From the NCBI GenBank assembly GCA_964387025.1, contig CAYLUZ010000008.1, forward strand, positions 62,001 through 126,000: 64,000 bases of DNA. Direction: 5' to 3'. Numbering within the stretch: position 1 is the stretch's first letter; every line of letters starts with the position of its first letter. The position numbers and the translations under genes are program-made. The notes below the pieces were generated by a model. The model saw only the letters and a program-made list of their open reading frames with translations. It was not told the origin of the DNA and searched no databases. This DNA comes from PNON01 sp964387025. Its GTDB lineage: Bacteria > Chloroflexota > Anaerolineae > Anaerolineales > Anaerolineaceae. This document shows, piece after piece, positions 33,785 to 42,323 of the stretch.

Positions 33785-35197
33785 ATGGGTACTGAAAATA
33801 AAAATGAGTTTCTTGACCAGTTGAGTGATTATCAATACGGTTTCAAGGATTCTGCAAATTTCGTTTATCGGTCAAAACAAGGTCTTGATGATGAGGTTGT
33901 ACGTGAAATCTCACTACGCAAGGGAGAACCAGAATGGATGCTTAACTTCAGGTTGAAAGCTCTAGCCCATTTTAACCTGCGGAAAATGCCAAATTGGGGT
34001 GCTGACCTGTCTGGTTTGATTATGGATGATATTTATTTCTATGTAAAACCAGCAGAAGCAGCCAGTACCTCCTGGGAAGATGTTCCGGATACCATAAAGA
34101 CTACATTCGATAGACTGGGTATTCCTGAAGCTGAGCGAAAATTCCTGGCAGGTGTCGGAGCACAATATGAATCAGAAATGGTTTATCACAGTATCCAGGA
34201 GCACCTTGAGAAGAAAGGTGTCATATTTGTAAGCATTGAAGATGGACTGCGACTACATCCTGAGTTATTCAGGCAATACTTTGGAACCGTCATTCCCATA
34301 GAGGACAATAAATTTGCTGCTCTAAATAGCGCAGTTTGGTCTGGTGGATCGTTCGTTTATGTACCACCAAACGTAAAAGTAGATCTTCCACTGCAGGCAT
34401 ATTTCCGACTGAATGAAGCAAAAATTGGACAATTTGAACGGACGATTATTATTGCGGATGAAGGATCACAGGTCCATTATGTTGAAGGGTGTACAGCTCC
34501 ATCCTACACGACCAATTCACTTCACAGCGGTGTAATCGAGATCATTGTGAAGAAAGGTGCCAGAGTTCGTTACACAACCATTCAGAACTGGTCAACTAAT
34601 GTCTATAACCTGGTGACCCAGCGGGCTATGGTTTATGAAAACGGAACAATGGAATGGGTGGATGCCAACCTTGGCTCAAAAATAACCATGAAATACCCAT
34701 CCTGTTACCTGATGGAACCGGGAGCAAAAGGGGAAATTCTATCCATGGCATTTGCTGGACCTGGTCAATACCAGGATACAGGTGGAAAGATGCTGCATTT
34801 TGCTTCCCACACCAGCAGTAAAATTACTTCAAAATCTATCAGTCGTGGTGGCGGTAGAACTTCTTTTCGAGGACTGCTTAAAGTTCAGAAAGATAAACAG
34901 GATATAAAAAGTAATGCTGTTTGTGATGCCCTGTTACTGGATCCTTTGTCCCGTTCGGATACTTATCCTTATATTGAAATCGATTCAGAGGATGTAAATA
35001 TTGGCCATGAGGCATCAGTATCAAAAATTGGGGAAGAACAATTGTTTTATCTCATGAGCAGAGGAATTTCTAAAGAGGATGCAATTACCATGGTCGTATC
35101 CGGATTCATTGAGCCGCTGGTAAAAGAGCTGCCCATGGAATATGCTGTTGAAATGAATCGCTTGATTCAGCTTCAAATGGAAGGATCGGTGGGTTAA
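33785..35197 (+). CDS. sufB: Fe-S cluster scaffold SufB
   Basis: 470 residues, normal length. SufB segments are visible: YGFKDSANFVYRSKQGLDDE, RLKALAHFNLRKMPNWG, SAVWSGGSFVYVPPNVKVDL, VHYVEGCTAPSYTTNSLHSG (with the likely cluster or sulfur-accepting Cys), SKITSKSISRGGGRTSFRGL, and NAVCDALLLD with the conserved Cys. SufB accepts sulfur and assembles the nascent cluster with SufC and SufD in the cytoplasm. Confidence 0.97.
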   Translation: MGTENKNEFLDQLSDYQYGFKDSANFVYRSKQGLDDEVVREISLRKGEPEWMLNFRLKALAHFNLRKMPNWGADLSGLIMDDIYFYVKPAEAASTSWEDVPDTIKTTFDRLGIPEAERKFLAGVGAQYESEMVYHSIQEHLEKKGVIFVSIEDGLRLHPELFRQYFGTVIPIEDNKFAALNSAVWSGGSFVYVPPNVKVDLPLQAYFRLNEAKIGQFERTIIIADEGSQVHYVEGCTAPSYTTNSLHSGVIEIIVKKGARVRYTTIQNWSTNVYNLVTQRAMVYENGTMEWVDANLGSKITMKYPSCYLMEPGAKGEILSMAFAGPGQYQDTGGKMLHFASHTSSKITSKSISRGGGRTSFRGLLKVQKDKQDIKSNAVCDALLLDPLSRSDTYPYIEIDSEDVNIGHEASVSKIGEEQLFYLMSRGISKEDAITMVVSGFIEPLVKELPMEYAVEMNRLIQLQMEGSVG

Positions 35198-35225
35198 TCA
35201 TGAGAAAGATGGAAACAAGGAAAAT

Positions 35226-36566
35226 ATGACAGAAGCCCCCATTGTGATTAATAGGACCCGCACCAGGATTGTCGAGAGTGACTTTATCTTTACAAAGGAA
35301 ATGATACCTGATGTAAAGTCAGAGGAATTTAAATCATACCAACATCATGCCTGGGAAATATTTAACCAACTTCCTTATCCCACGGATAAAGACGAAGCCT
35401 GGAGACGCACAAGCTTAAGCAAGCTGGACAAACAAGGCATAGAATTCAAGAATGGAAATCATGGAGAAGTTGTTGTTCCTGATAATTTCAAGACACCAGT
35501 AATAGATGGGAGACATGCTGGTCAATTGATCCTATTTCCGGGTGGAAAGTCCAGGGTTTTAGATGACAATTATCATAAAAATGGTGTCATTTTTGATGAC
35601 TTGGATACAGTTATTCAAGATAACCCCGACCTGGTTTTGAGGACTGTCGGCTCTATGGTACATGCAGCGGATGGTAAATTTGCGGCATTAGCCACAGCTT
35701 ACGCAAATCATGGAGTTTTTCTCTACATTCCTCGTGGAGTAAAAATTAATGAACCAATCCATAGCTTGTTTTGGAATCAAGGGAATAATGTTGGTGTTTT
35801 CTCGCATAATGTGATCTGGCTGGAAGATGACGCACAAGCGACATTTGTTCAAGAGTACGCTAGTGAAACTGACAAGAAATTGACAAAGTTTCATTCAGGA
35901 ATTCTGGAAGTTCACGTGGGGAAAAATGCCTCGTTAAAAATTGTCGAGCTTCAATCTTGGGGGGAAGGCGTCTGGAATATCATGCATGAAAGGGTCAATG
36001 TACAACAAAATGGAGAACTAAGCTGGATATTTGGCGCACTTGGAAGTCATTTAACAAAATCATTCTCATCAGTCGATTTGACTGGAGCCGGGGCTACCGC
36101 AAAAGTATCCGGGTTTTATTTTGCGGATGCCGATCAACATTTAGATATGGACACTGAACAAAATCATCTAGCTCCTAATACGACAAGTGATCTTTTATAT
36201 AAAGGAGCAGTGACAGGAGCAGCCAGATCTGTTTGGCAGGGAAATATTTATGTTGCTCCAGGCGCAAATGGGACTGATGGTTACCAGGCAAACCGGAATT
36301 TAATCCTGAGCGCAAAAGCCAGAGCTGATTCGATTCCAGGTTTGGAAATACTAGCAGATGATGTAAAATGTACTCATGGTGCTACGGTCGGAAAAGTAGA
36401 TCCTGAGCAAATATTCTATTTACAAAGCAGGGGATTAGATGAAAACGAAGCAAAGCATCTGATCGTGGAAGGCTTTTTTGAGCCAATTATGGAGAGAATA
36501 CCGTTTCAAGAAGTCCAGAATCGATTCAGAAATGCGATATTTGACAAAATAGATGCAATTATATAA
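35226..36566 (+). CDS. sufD: Fe-S cluster assembly protein SufD
   Basis: 446 residues. The beta-helical core matches SufB/D: GVFLYIPRGVKINEPIHSLF, EDDAQATFVQEYAS, FHSGILEVHVGKNASLKIVE, and near the end DDVKCTHGATVGKVDPEQIF, LIVEGFFEPIMERIP. SufD is the non-catalytic partner of SufB in SufBC2D. The gene lies 28 bases after sufB. The N-terminal region (about 1-110) is more variable, as usual. Confidence 0.95.
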   Translation: MTEAPIVINRTRTRIVESDFIFTKEMIPDVKSEEFKSYQHHAWEIFNQLPYPTDKDEAWRRTSLSKLDKQGIEFKNGNHGEVVVPDNFKTPVIDGRHAGQLILFPGGKSRVLDDNYHKNGVIFDDLDTVIQDNPDLVLRTVGSMVHAADGKFAALATAYANHGVFLYIPRGVKINEPIHSLFWNQGNNVGVFSHNVIWLEDDAQATFVQEYASETDKKLTKFHSGILEVHVGKNASLKIVELQSWGEGVWNIMHERVNVQQNGELSWIFGALGSHLTKSFSSVDLTGAGATAKVSGFYFADADQHLDMDTEQNHLAPNTTSDLLYKGAVTGAARSVWQGNIYVAPGANGTDGYQANRNLILSAKARADSIPGLEILADDVKCTHGATVGKVDPEQIFYLQSRGLDENEAKHLIVEGFFEPIMERIPFQEVQNRFRNAIFDKIDAII

Positions 36567-36592
36567 GTAGTTTATTTGATGGAGGTAATTAT

Positions 36593-36895
36593 ATGAGCCC
36601 TGCACCATTCATGCGGGATCCAGAACCAGAATCTTCTTATGATGTTGGTGATTCTGTAGAGGTTTTTTGTGACCACGAGAAAGGTAATGATCGAATTCGA
36701 GGGTGGATGCGAGGAGTCGTGGTCCAGGTTGATCAAAAAATGGTCGCAGTCCAATTTAATACAAACGTATTTTTAACTGATGGGTGGATGGTTCCTGATC
36801 ATATTCTATGGTTCCCGCACACTTCGCTGCATATCCGGCCTATTCAAAAGGGTCAAAAGGCAGTATTGACAAAAAACCCGGACATTGATTATTAA
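36593..36895 (+). CDS. Small protein of unknown function inside the suf operon
   Basis: 100 residues with a strong ribosome site (TGGAGG). It has a proline-rich start, then a likely small beta-barrel: YDVGDSVEVFCDHEKGNDRI, RGWMRGVVVQVDQKMVAVQF, LTDGWMVPDHILWFPHTSLH, IRP. The pattern (GDxVEV ... G.V.QVD ... VAVQF) resembles SH3-like or KOW-like barrels. One cysteine only. It sits between sufD and sufS with tight spacing (one base to the sufS ATG), so it is co-expressed and may act in the pathway. I recognise no named family. Confidence 0.75.
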   Translation: MSPAPFMRDPEPESSYDVGDSVEVFCDHEKGNDRIRGWMRGVVVQVDQKMVAVQFNTNVFLTDGWMVPDHILWFPHTSLHIRPIQKGQKAVLTKNPDIDY

Positions 36896-36896
36896 T

Positions 36897-38135
36897 ATGC
36901 CAGATAATTCTGAACTATTTCCTTTCGAAAAAATTAGGGACGATTTTCCAATCCTCAAACGAGGAATCAACAATAAGCCTTTAATTTATTTTGATTCCGC
37001 TGCTACTTCGCAAAAACCATTATCGGTCATAAACACAATTTCCGATTACTACATAAATCACAATGCAAATATCCACCGGGGGGTCCACACTCTTGCTGAA
37101 GAAGCAACAGGTCTTTATGAGACAGCCAGGGAAAAAATTGCAAAATTCATCAATGCCAAATATGCTTCGGAGATCGTTTATACAAAGAATACGACAGAGT
37201 CAATCAATCTTGTTGTAAATACATGGGGAAGATCAGAATTACTTAGCGGTGATCTGGTTTTACTGACTGAAATGGAGCATCATTCCAACCTGGTTCCCTG
37301 GCAAATGCTTGCCAAAGAAAAGGATTTGGAACTTGAGTTCATTCCTGTTTTAGAAAATGGTATTCTGGATTTGCTAGCATTTGAACAATTGCTGATCAGA
37401 AAACCAAAAATAGTATCATTTACCCATATGTCAAATGTTCTGGGAACGATCAACCCGGTAAAAAAGATGATTGAATCTGCTCACAAACACGGTGCAGTTG
37501 TTCTCGTGGATGGTGCCCAGTCAGTTCCACACATGGTAGTTGATGTTCAGGATCTGGATGCTGATTTTTATGCTTTTTCCGGACATAAAATGCTAGGGCC
37601 AACGGGTGTTGGAATTCTATATGGCAAGAAGGAGATTTTGGAAAAGATTCCACCTTTCATGGGTGGTGGAGACATGATCAGGCAGGTACACCTCAGGACA
37701 TTCCTGACCAATGATGTTCCTTACAAATTCGAAGCAGGGACACCGCCGATTGCTGAAGTAGTTGGGCTTTCATCGGCCATAGATTACCTGGATAAAATTG
37801 GAATGAATAATATCCAGCAGCATGAACATGTCTTGATGCGATATGCTTATGATCGGTTATATAAAATGCCTGGTATAACAATTATTGGGAAAGAGCTTGA
37901 AAATCGGGGAGGGGTAATAGCTTTCACGGTGGACGGGATCCATCCACATGATGTTGCCCAGATCCTGGATGGTGATGGTATCGCAGTCCGAGCAGGTCAT
38001 CATTGTGCCATGCCACTGCACGAAAGATTCCAATTACCAGCAACGACACGGGCGAGTTTTTATCTTTATAATACTGAAGGTGAAATTGACCAGATGGTAA
38101 TTTCTCTTCAAAAAGTTCAAAAAATGTTCAACTAG
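36897..38135 (+). CDS. sufS: Cysteine desulfurase SufS
   Basis: 412 residues from ATG 36897; a TTG at 36885 would overlap the upstream gene. Class V aminotransferase fold. Motifs: IYFDSAATSQKP, NIHRGVHTLAEEAT, TKNTTESINLVV, EMEHHSNLVPWQ, VDGAQSVPHMVVD, the PLP lysine in FSGHKMLGPTGVG, and the catalytic Cys in RAGHHCAMPLHER. It removes sulfur from cysteine as a persulfide and hands it to SufU, encoded next. This is the type II (SufS) enzyme, matching its partner. Confidence 0.97.
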   Translation: MPDNSELFPFEKIRDDFPILKRGINNKPLIYFDSAATSQKPLSVINTISDYYINHNANIHRGVHTLAEEATGLYETAREKIAKFINAKYASEIVYTKNTTESINLVVNTWGRSELLSGDLVLLTEMEHHSNLVPWQMLAKEKDLELEFIPVLENGILDLLAFEQLLIRKPKIVSFTHMSNVLGTINPVKKMIESAHKHGAVVLVDGAQSVPHMVVDVQDLDADFYAFSGHKMLGPTGVGILYGKKEILEKIPPFMGGGDMIRQVHLRTFLTNDVPYKFEAGTPPIAEVVGLSSAIDYLDKIGMNNIQQHEHVLMRYAYDRLYKMPGITIIGKELENRGGVIAFTVDGIHPHDVAQILDGDGIAVRAGHHCAMPLHERFQLPATTRASFYLYNTEGEIDQMVISLQKVQKMFN

Positions 38136-38148
38136 TAGGTATTCATTT

Positions 38149-38559
38149 ATGGATGATCTGTACAGGGAACTTATTATCGAGCATTATAAAAACCCGGGAT
38201 ACCGGGGTGAGCTTAGTCCTGCCGATATTTCTTATGAAGATGAAAACCCCTTATGCGGCGACCACATACGCATAGATATACGTCTTGATGAAAACAAGAT
38301 AATTAAAGAGGCAGCCTTCAGTGGACATGGATGTGCAATATCACTCGCCAGTGCTGATCTACTATTAGAATCGATCATTAATAAGAACATTGAAGATGTA
38401 AAAAAACTAACCAAGCAGGATATTTTAGATCTTCTAGGAATTGAATTGGGACCAGTGCGTTTGAAATGCGCATTGCTTTCTTTGAAAGTGGTCAAAGCCG
38501 GGGTATATGGTGTGAATAAATCAGATGATATCGATATCAACGAGGAATTTGATGTATAG
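38149..38559 (+). CDS. sufU: SufU-type sulfur acceptor / scaffold
   Basis: 136 residues. U-type motifs: EHYKNPGYRGEL, ENPLCGDHIRI (Cys plus Asp), FSGHGCAISLASADLL (Cys), and GPVRLKCALLSLKV (Cys). These give the C-D-C-C set that binds zinc in SufU. SufU swaps its zinc-bound Cys with SufS to take persulfide sulfur. SufS-SufU adjacency is typical of Gram-positive and Chloroflexota suf operons. The stop codon overlaps the Rieske gene start by eight bases. Confidence 0.95.
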   Translation: MDDLYRELIIEHYKNPGYRGELSPADISYEDENPLCGDHIRIDIRLDENKIIKEAAFSGHGCAISLASADLLLESIINKNIEDVKKLTKQDILDLLGIELGPVRLKCALLSLKVVKAGVYGVNKSDDIDINEEFDV

Positions 38560-38896
38560 CTTTGTTGATAAACCTGGCATGACATTCGTTTACCATCCAA
38601 TATGTAAAGTCGAAGATCTTCCTGATGGCGAAAGAATCTTTATTGAAATAGCTCATGAACCAATTGTGATTTTCAATTTAGCAGGAAAGATATTTGCAAT
38701 AGGTGATGTTTGCTCTCACGATGGAGGACCTGTCGGAGATGGCGAAATTGTGGAGAACATAATTATTTGTCCCCGGCATGGTGCTAAATTCGATATTTAC
38801 ACTGGAAAAGTGGTCGGGTTACCGGCAGTGGAGGACATACCTGCTTACCCGATCAGGATAAATGCGGGTCAGATTGAGATTGGAGTACCGGGATAA
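38552..38896 (+). CDS. Rieske-type [2Fe-2S] ferredoxin
   Basis: 114 residues from ATG 38552, with GAGGA seven bases upstream. The frame is open to 38525 within sufU. The Rieske motif is CSHDGGPVGDGEI ... CPRHGAKFDI, giving C-X-H and C-X2-H ligands of the cluster. It lacks a membrane anchor and disulfide cysteines, so it is a soluble NirD/biphenyl-dioxygenase-ferredoxin type. As the last suf gene it may carry electrons for assembly or be a test client. A terminator follows directly. Confidence 0.93.
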   Translation: MYSFVDKPGMTFVYHPICKVEDLPDGERIFIEIAHEPIVIFNLAGKIFAIGDVCSHDGGPVGDGEIVENIIICPRHGAKFDIYTGKVVGLPAVEDIPAYPIRINAGQIEIGVPG

Positions 38897-38919
38897 AAAA
38901 AGCGCGAGGCGCTTTTTTT
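38895..38919. terminator. Bidirectional terminator between suf operon and PIG-L gene
   Basis: A-run, AGCGC (38901-38905), GAG loop, GCGCT (38909-38913), T-run. Symmetric A and T runs serve both converging genes. The stop codon of the minus-strand gene lies in the T-run. Confidence 0.9.
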
Positions 38920-39547
38920 ATTGAAATGTTCCAATTATCCGCAGAGTTTCGAAGCCTTCCGCGTATTTACATTCGCAAAGAGCACCATTTCGGATCAATG
39001 TTGCCCGGGTTACTTCAGGATCAAAATAATATTTTCCTGAATAGGTTTTATATTGAGCTAATGCATCGATCTTCTGTTTCACATCAGATTCCGACACACT
39101 GGTCAGAAGGTTTGGGAAAAAGCCATAACTGCTACGGATAACGTCATAACCTAAAACAGTGATGCCGCGAAACGCCCGTAGTGATTCTTCAGTGACAGTG
39201 TTATGATCCTGATGTAGATCCGATCGAGTATGGACAAATACAATATCTGGATCTAATGTTTTATTTAGCTTGATCAAGTATTCCAGGATATCCTGCCTCT
39301 GGGCCGGGAAACGCCTGGTTTCGAAATTTTCTAATAGAGCATTCTTTGAAAGGATCCCAAGTGCAGACATACTTGCTGAATATTCGTGTACCAGGTTTTT
39401 CAGGAGAGGATTCTTCTGATTATCCGAAAGAGTTACACAAGTAATATTCTCTTTCCCCTGAAGACTCGCTATCAATGCACCGCACCCTAGCTCAATATCA
39501 TCCGGATGCGCTCCGATAAAGCAAATTCGTTTACCTGAAAAGATCAT
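38918..39547 (-). CDS. PIG-L/LmbE-family zinc deacetylase
   Basis: 209 residues. The family signature is FIGAHPDDIELGCGALI (zinc His and catalytic Asp) with the later RSDLHQDHNTV (third zinc-ligand region). Such enzymes remove acetyl groups from N-acetylglucosamine-type sugars, as in GPI, mycothiol or bacillithiol precursors and glycans. The short length is typical of cytosolic members. A methyltransferase gene lies 24 bases upstream in the same direction. The pair suggests a small sugar- or natural-product-modifying unit, with unknown substrate. Confidence 0.9.
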   Translation of the reverse strand: MIFSGKRICFIGAHPDDIELGCGALIASLQGKENITCVTLSDNQKNPLLKNLVHEYSASMSALGILSKNALLENFETRRFPAQRQDILEYLIKLNKTLDPDIVFVHTRSDLHQDHNTVTEESLRAFRGITVLGYDVIRSSYGFFPNLLTSVSESDVKQKIDALAQYKTYSGKYYFDPEVTRATLIRNGALCECKYAEGFETLRIIGTFQ

Positions 39548-39571
39548 ACGATTATTCTATCCCATGACTGA

Positions 39572-40372
39572 TTATTTTGTAGCAAGGATTCCACCAACAA
39601 CTTTTGTCATCACAATCTGTTTCTCTGACGCTATTCGTTGAACGGCGACATTATTGATTTTTTCCATTACCTGCTCAAAACCGGTTTTATTATCAAAAAG
39701 ACTGGTCCAAAGACGGCGATCCTCACTCAGGGAGGCACGTGTGTATTCTACAAAAGGTTCGGCTGTATTGAAAACCAATGGATTTTCAAATAATTCAACC
39801 TTCACATCACTAAATAGACTCTTGACCGTATTAAGTATTTCACTTCCGAAGCGGGAACTGCCTGGCATGGGTGGAATGGGTTTACCGGTTGCCTCACGAA
39901 TAATGTCATAGAAGACTTTTTTATTATCCGGCATGGGTCCTGTGGTGAATAATCTTCCATTAGGTTTGATAACACGGTGCATTTCACGAATTGTGAATGG
40001 TATATTTTCCGAATAATAGATGGCAAAACAGCAGGAAAGAAGGTCAAATTGGTCTGATGGGAAATTAAATGGTTTATTGAAATCCAATTCAACGAACTTT
40101 ACCGGATTATTGTATTTCTTATTCTCTTCAATTGCCTGACTTAATAATTCGGTAGAGACATCGCCGCCGGTTATATCGCAATCACCCTTCAAATAATTAA
40201 AATATGAAAAGCATTGTTTCCCGGCACCGCAACCGACATCCAGGATTTTGCTGCCTTTCTGTAAACCTAATGTAGCCAACATCCATTGGTCTATATCTTT
40301 GCTGCCAAATTTATTGTGAATATCGATACGTTTCAATAAGTCACTGGTTGTTTCTCTATAATCAATTTTCAT
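39572..40372 (-). CDS. Class I SAM-dependent methyltransferase
   Basis: 266 residues. Motif I is ILDVGCGAGKQCF, the acidic loop is DITGGDVSTELL, and FDLLSCCFAIYYSENI plus MHRVIKPNGRLFTTGPM are the motif II/III region (methyltransf_11/25 fold). The substrate is unknown. The C-terminal part (about 170-266) is helical and unlike the ubiquinone or menaquinone methyltransferases. It precedes the PIG-L gene. It is read away from the hydrogenase cluster gap but on the same strand. Confidence 0.88.
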   Translation of the reverse strand: MKIDYRETTSDLLKRIDIHNKFGSKDIDQWMLATLGLQKGSKILDVGCGAGKQCFSYFNYLKGDCDITGGDVSTELLSQAIEENKKYNNPVKFVELDFNKPFNFPSDQFDLLSCCFAIYYSENIPFTIREMHRVIKPNGRLFTTGPMPDNKKVFYDIIREATGKPIPPMPGSSRFGSEILNTVKSLFSDVKVELFENPLVFNTAEPFVEYTRASLSEDRRLWTSLFDNKTGFEQVMEKINNVAVQRIASEKQIVMTKVVGGILATK

Positions 40373-40508
40373 GCATCCTCATCAAAGTTATAAATTATTT
40401 ACAGCCTGTCCATTTTACCAGATTTACAAATTTAAGTATTTTTGAAATCCACATAAATTGGATTTTTTCCATATCCTGTAATAACTGTTGTTACACCTTG
40501 TTATTCAT

Positions 40509-41282
40509 TTAGTCAACAATTATTCTTTCAATATGAGTAAAGGCATTGACCCTCATCTTTCTGGCTCCAGTTAGGAGAGTAATTCCCCATTCATTTGCGA
40601 GACGGATACTGTCAGAACTTGTTGACCGCATAGAGATTAAATAAGGAGTTCTCAAACGGATTGCTTTTTGCATCATATCCGAACTGACTCGCCCAGTCGT
40701 CAGTATTATTGGAAGTAGTGGAGTTATCCCTTCCATGAGGAGGCGGCCGGCGATCTTATCAATAGTATTATGGCGCCCAATATCCGCTTGATAGAATAGG
40801 ATCGTTTCTCCATCAGCAATTGCTGATGTGTGGACTCCCCCCGTCTCAGAATGAGGTGGCTGGTTGTAGATAAATGAAGTGACAAGACCCAATATCTGGT
40901 TGATATGAAGGGGCGACTGGCTCAAGTTTGGTTCGATTTTTTCTCGATTAAGGTCTACAGTTGTTGTTCCTCCATGACAACCAGAAACACGACGCCAGGT
41001 TTCTGGTTTCGCGGCTTCGTGGTTTAGCCAGATATCCACATTATCCCTTTTTTCGCAAACTTGAATTGACGCTACTTCCTCTATCTTTTTGATAAAACCC
41101 TCATTTAATAAAAAACCGATGGCCAATTGTTCCAAGTAATCTGGAGTACATTGGAAAGTTAACCAAATATTCCCATTTACAGTTAAGGATACAGGAGTTT
41201 CAATAGCAATATTGGTTGGAATCAATTCGATCCCTTTAGAGGTGTATTGCTTGAATTCAAAAGTGGTATGGCTATTGCTCAT
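40509..41282 (-). CDS. fdhD: Formate dehydrogenase accessory sulfurtransferase FdhD
   Basis: 257 residues from ATG 41282; a TTG extends it to 41297. FdhD passes sulfur from a cysteine desulfurase to the molybdenum/tungsten cofactor of formate dehydrogenases. Visible family segments: TFQCTPDYLEQLAIGFLLNE, VSGCHGGTTTVD (the loop that normally holds a CxxC pair, here a single Cys), GGVHTSAIADG, DIGRHNTIDKIAGR, TTGRVSSDMMQKA. It is last in the hydrogenase/hyp run, next to a formate channel. No formate dehydrogenase catalytic gene is in the window. Confidence 0.92.
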   Translation of the reverse strand: MSNSHTTFEFKQYTSKGIELIPTNIAIETPVSLTVNGNIWLTFQCTPDYLEQLAIGFLLNEGFIKKIEEVASIQVCEKRDNVDIWLNHEAAKPETWRRVSGCHGGTTTVDLNREKIEPNLSQSPLHINQILGLVTSFIYNQPPHSETGGVHTSAIADGETILFYQADIGRHNTIDKIAGRLLMEGITPLLPIILTTGRVSSDMMQKAIRLRTPYLISMRSTSSDSIRLANEWGITLLTGARKMRVNAFTHIERIIVD

Positions 41283-41368
41283 ATTGCTTCTTACCAAAGA
41301 CTAATAAGATCCACCGGGTTGATAAGTGGCCATTATTTGCCATTGCACGCGATGACCGGTTACTAAGA

Positions 41369-42259
41369 TTATTTCTTCCCGCGAAGATACACAAACCAGT
41401 AAACAACCCCAACCATTAAGGCACCACCAATAATGTTGCCTATTGTTACCGGGAGTAGGTTCTTGACGAAAAAATTTGCCCAAGTAAGGTTTGGGAAATT
41501 CTCAGATGTTTTTCCGATTGATTCAAAAAACTTTGCATCACCACCTGTTTTAATAAACAAACCTATTGGTATGAAATACATATTCGCAATGCTGTGTTCG
41601 AAACCGGATGCTACGAAAGCTGCGATGGGAGGGATAATAGAGAGGATCTTATCTGTGGTTGAACGAGCAGAAAAGCACAACCATACAGCCAAACAAACCA
41701 GTGCGTTACACATAATTCCAAGGGTAATTGCCTGAACAAAACCAAGACTGGCTTTTGATTCTGCGGTGTTCAATGCTGCCAAACCAATTGCTCCGCCGCC
41801 AAATGTATACTGCTTAGAGTAGAACATGATAATTGCTGTCGCAATTGATCCGACGAAATTGCCGGTAAATACGATTGCCCAGTTACGCATTAGTTTACCG
41901 AAAGACACTTTTTTATTCATGAAAGCCATCATGATCAGGTTGTTTCCAGTGAATAATTCTGCGCCACCCACAACAACAAGAATAAGACCAAGTGAAAATA
42001 CCAGACCTGCTAATAGCCTGACCAAGCCATAGGGCAGGCCGGTGCTAAAAGTTACTGCACCTGTAGCATCTTTAATGGGAATGGAACCTGCGCTTACAGT
42101 TGTCGCAAAAATTGCCCCAAGGGCAATAAAGGCACCTGCCAGGACGGAAAGAACAAAGCTATTCCAAAAGGGCATCGTCGCTTTATTAATACCCACTTTT
42201 TCAGCTTTTATAGCCATATCCATCGGTAGGACAGCATCAATATTAAATTCACCGTTCAT
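41369..42259 (-). CDS. Formate/nitrite transporter family channel (FocA-like)
   Basis: 296 residues with six membrane helices of the FNT fold, e.g. FVLSVLAGAFIALGAIFATT, LAGLVFSLGLILVVVGGAEL, and FTGNNLIMM (the conserved FTGN segment). NWAIVFTGNFVGS and FEHSIANMYFIPIGLFI (helix 5/6 region with the central His) follow, then the closing LLPVTIGNIIGGALMVG. FNT channels move formate, nitrite or hydrosulfide. The fdhD neighbour and hydrogenase operon favour formate. It starts 64 bases after hypE on the same strand, so it is likely still in the operon. Confidence 0.93.
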   Translation of the reverse strand: MNGEFNIDAVLPMDMAIKAEKVGINKATMPFWNSFVLSVLAGAFIALGAIFATTVSAGSIPIKDATGAVTFSTGLPYGLVRLLAGLVFSLGLILVVVGGAELFTGNNLIMMAFMNKKVSFGKLMRNWAIVFTGNFVGSIATAIIMFYSKQYTFGGGAIGLAALNTAESKASLGFVQAITLGIMCNALVCLAVWLCFSARSTTDKILSIIPPIAAFVASGFEHSIANMYFIPIGLFIKTGGDAKFFESIGKTSENFPNLTWANFFVKNLLPVTIGNIIGGALMVGVVYWFVYLRGKK

Positions 42260-42323
42260 ATATTTCCCATCTATCCTTATTATTGCTGTAATACTTTTTT
42301 TTCAAACAAGATCAGTTAAACGA

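Noticed and set aside
40445..40465. Hairpin AAATCC-N9-GGATTT as terminator of the hydrogenase operon
   Set aside because: On the minus strand it is followed by CAAAAAT rather than a U-run, so support is weak.
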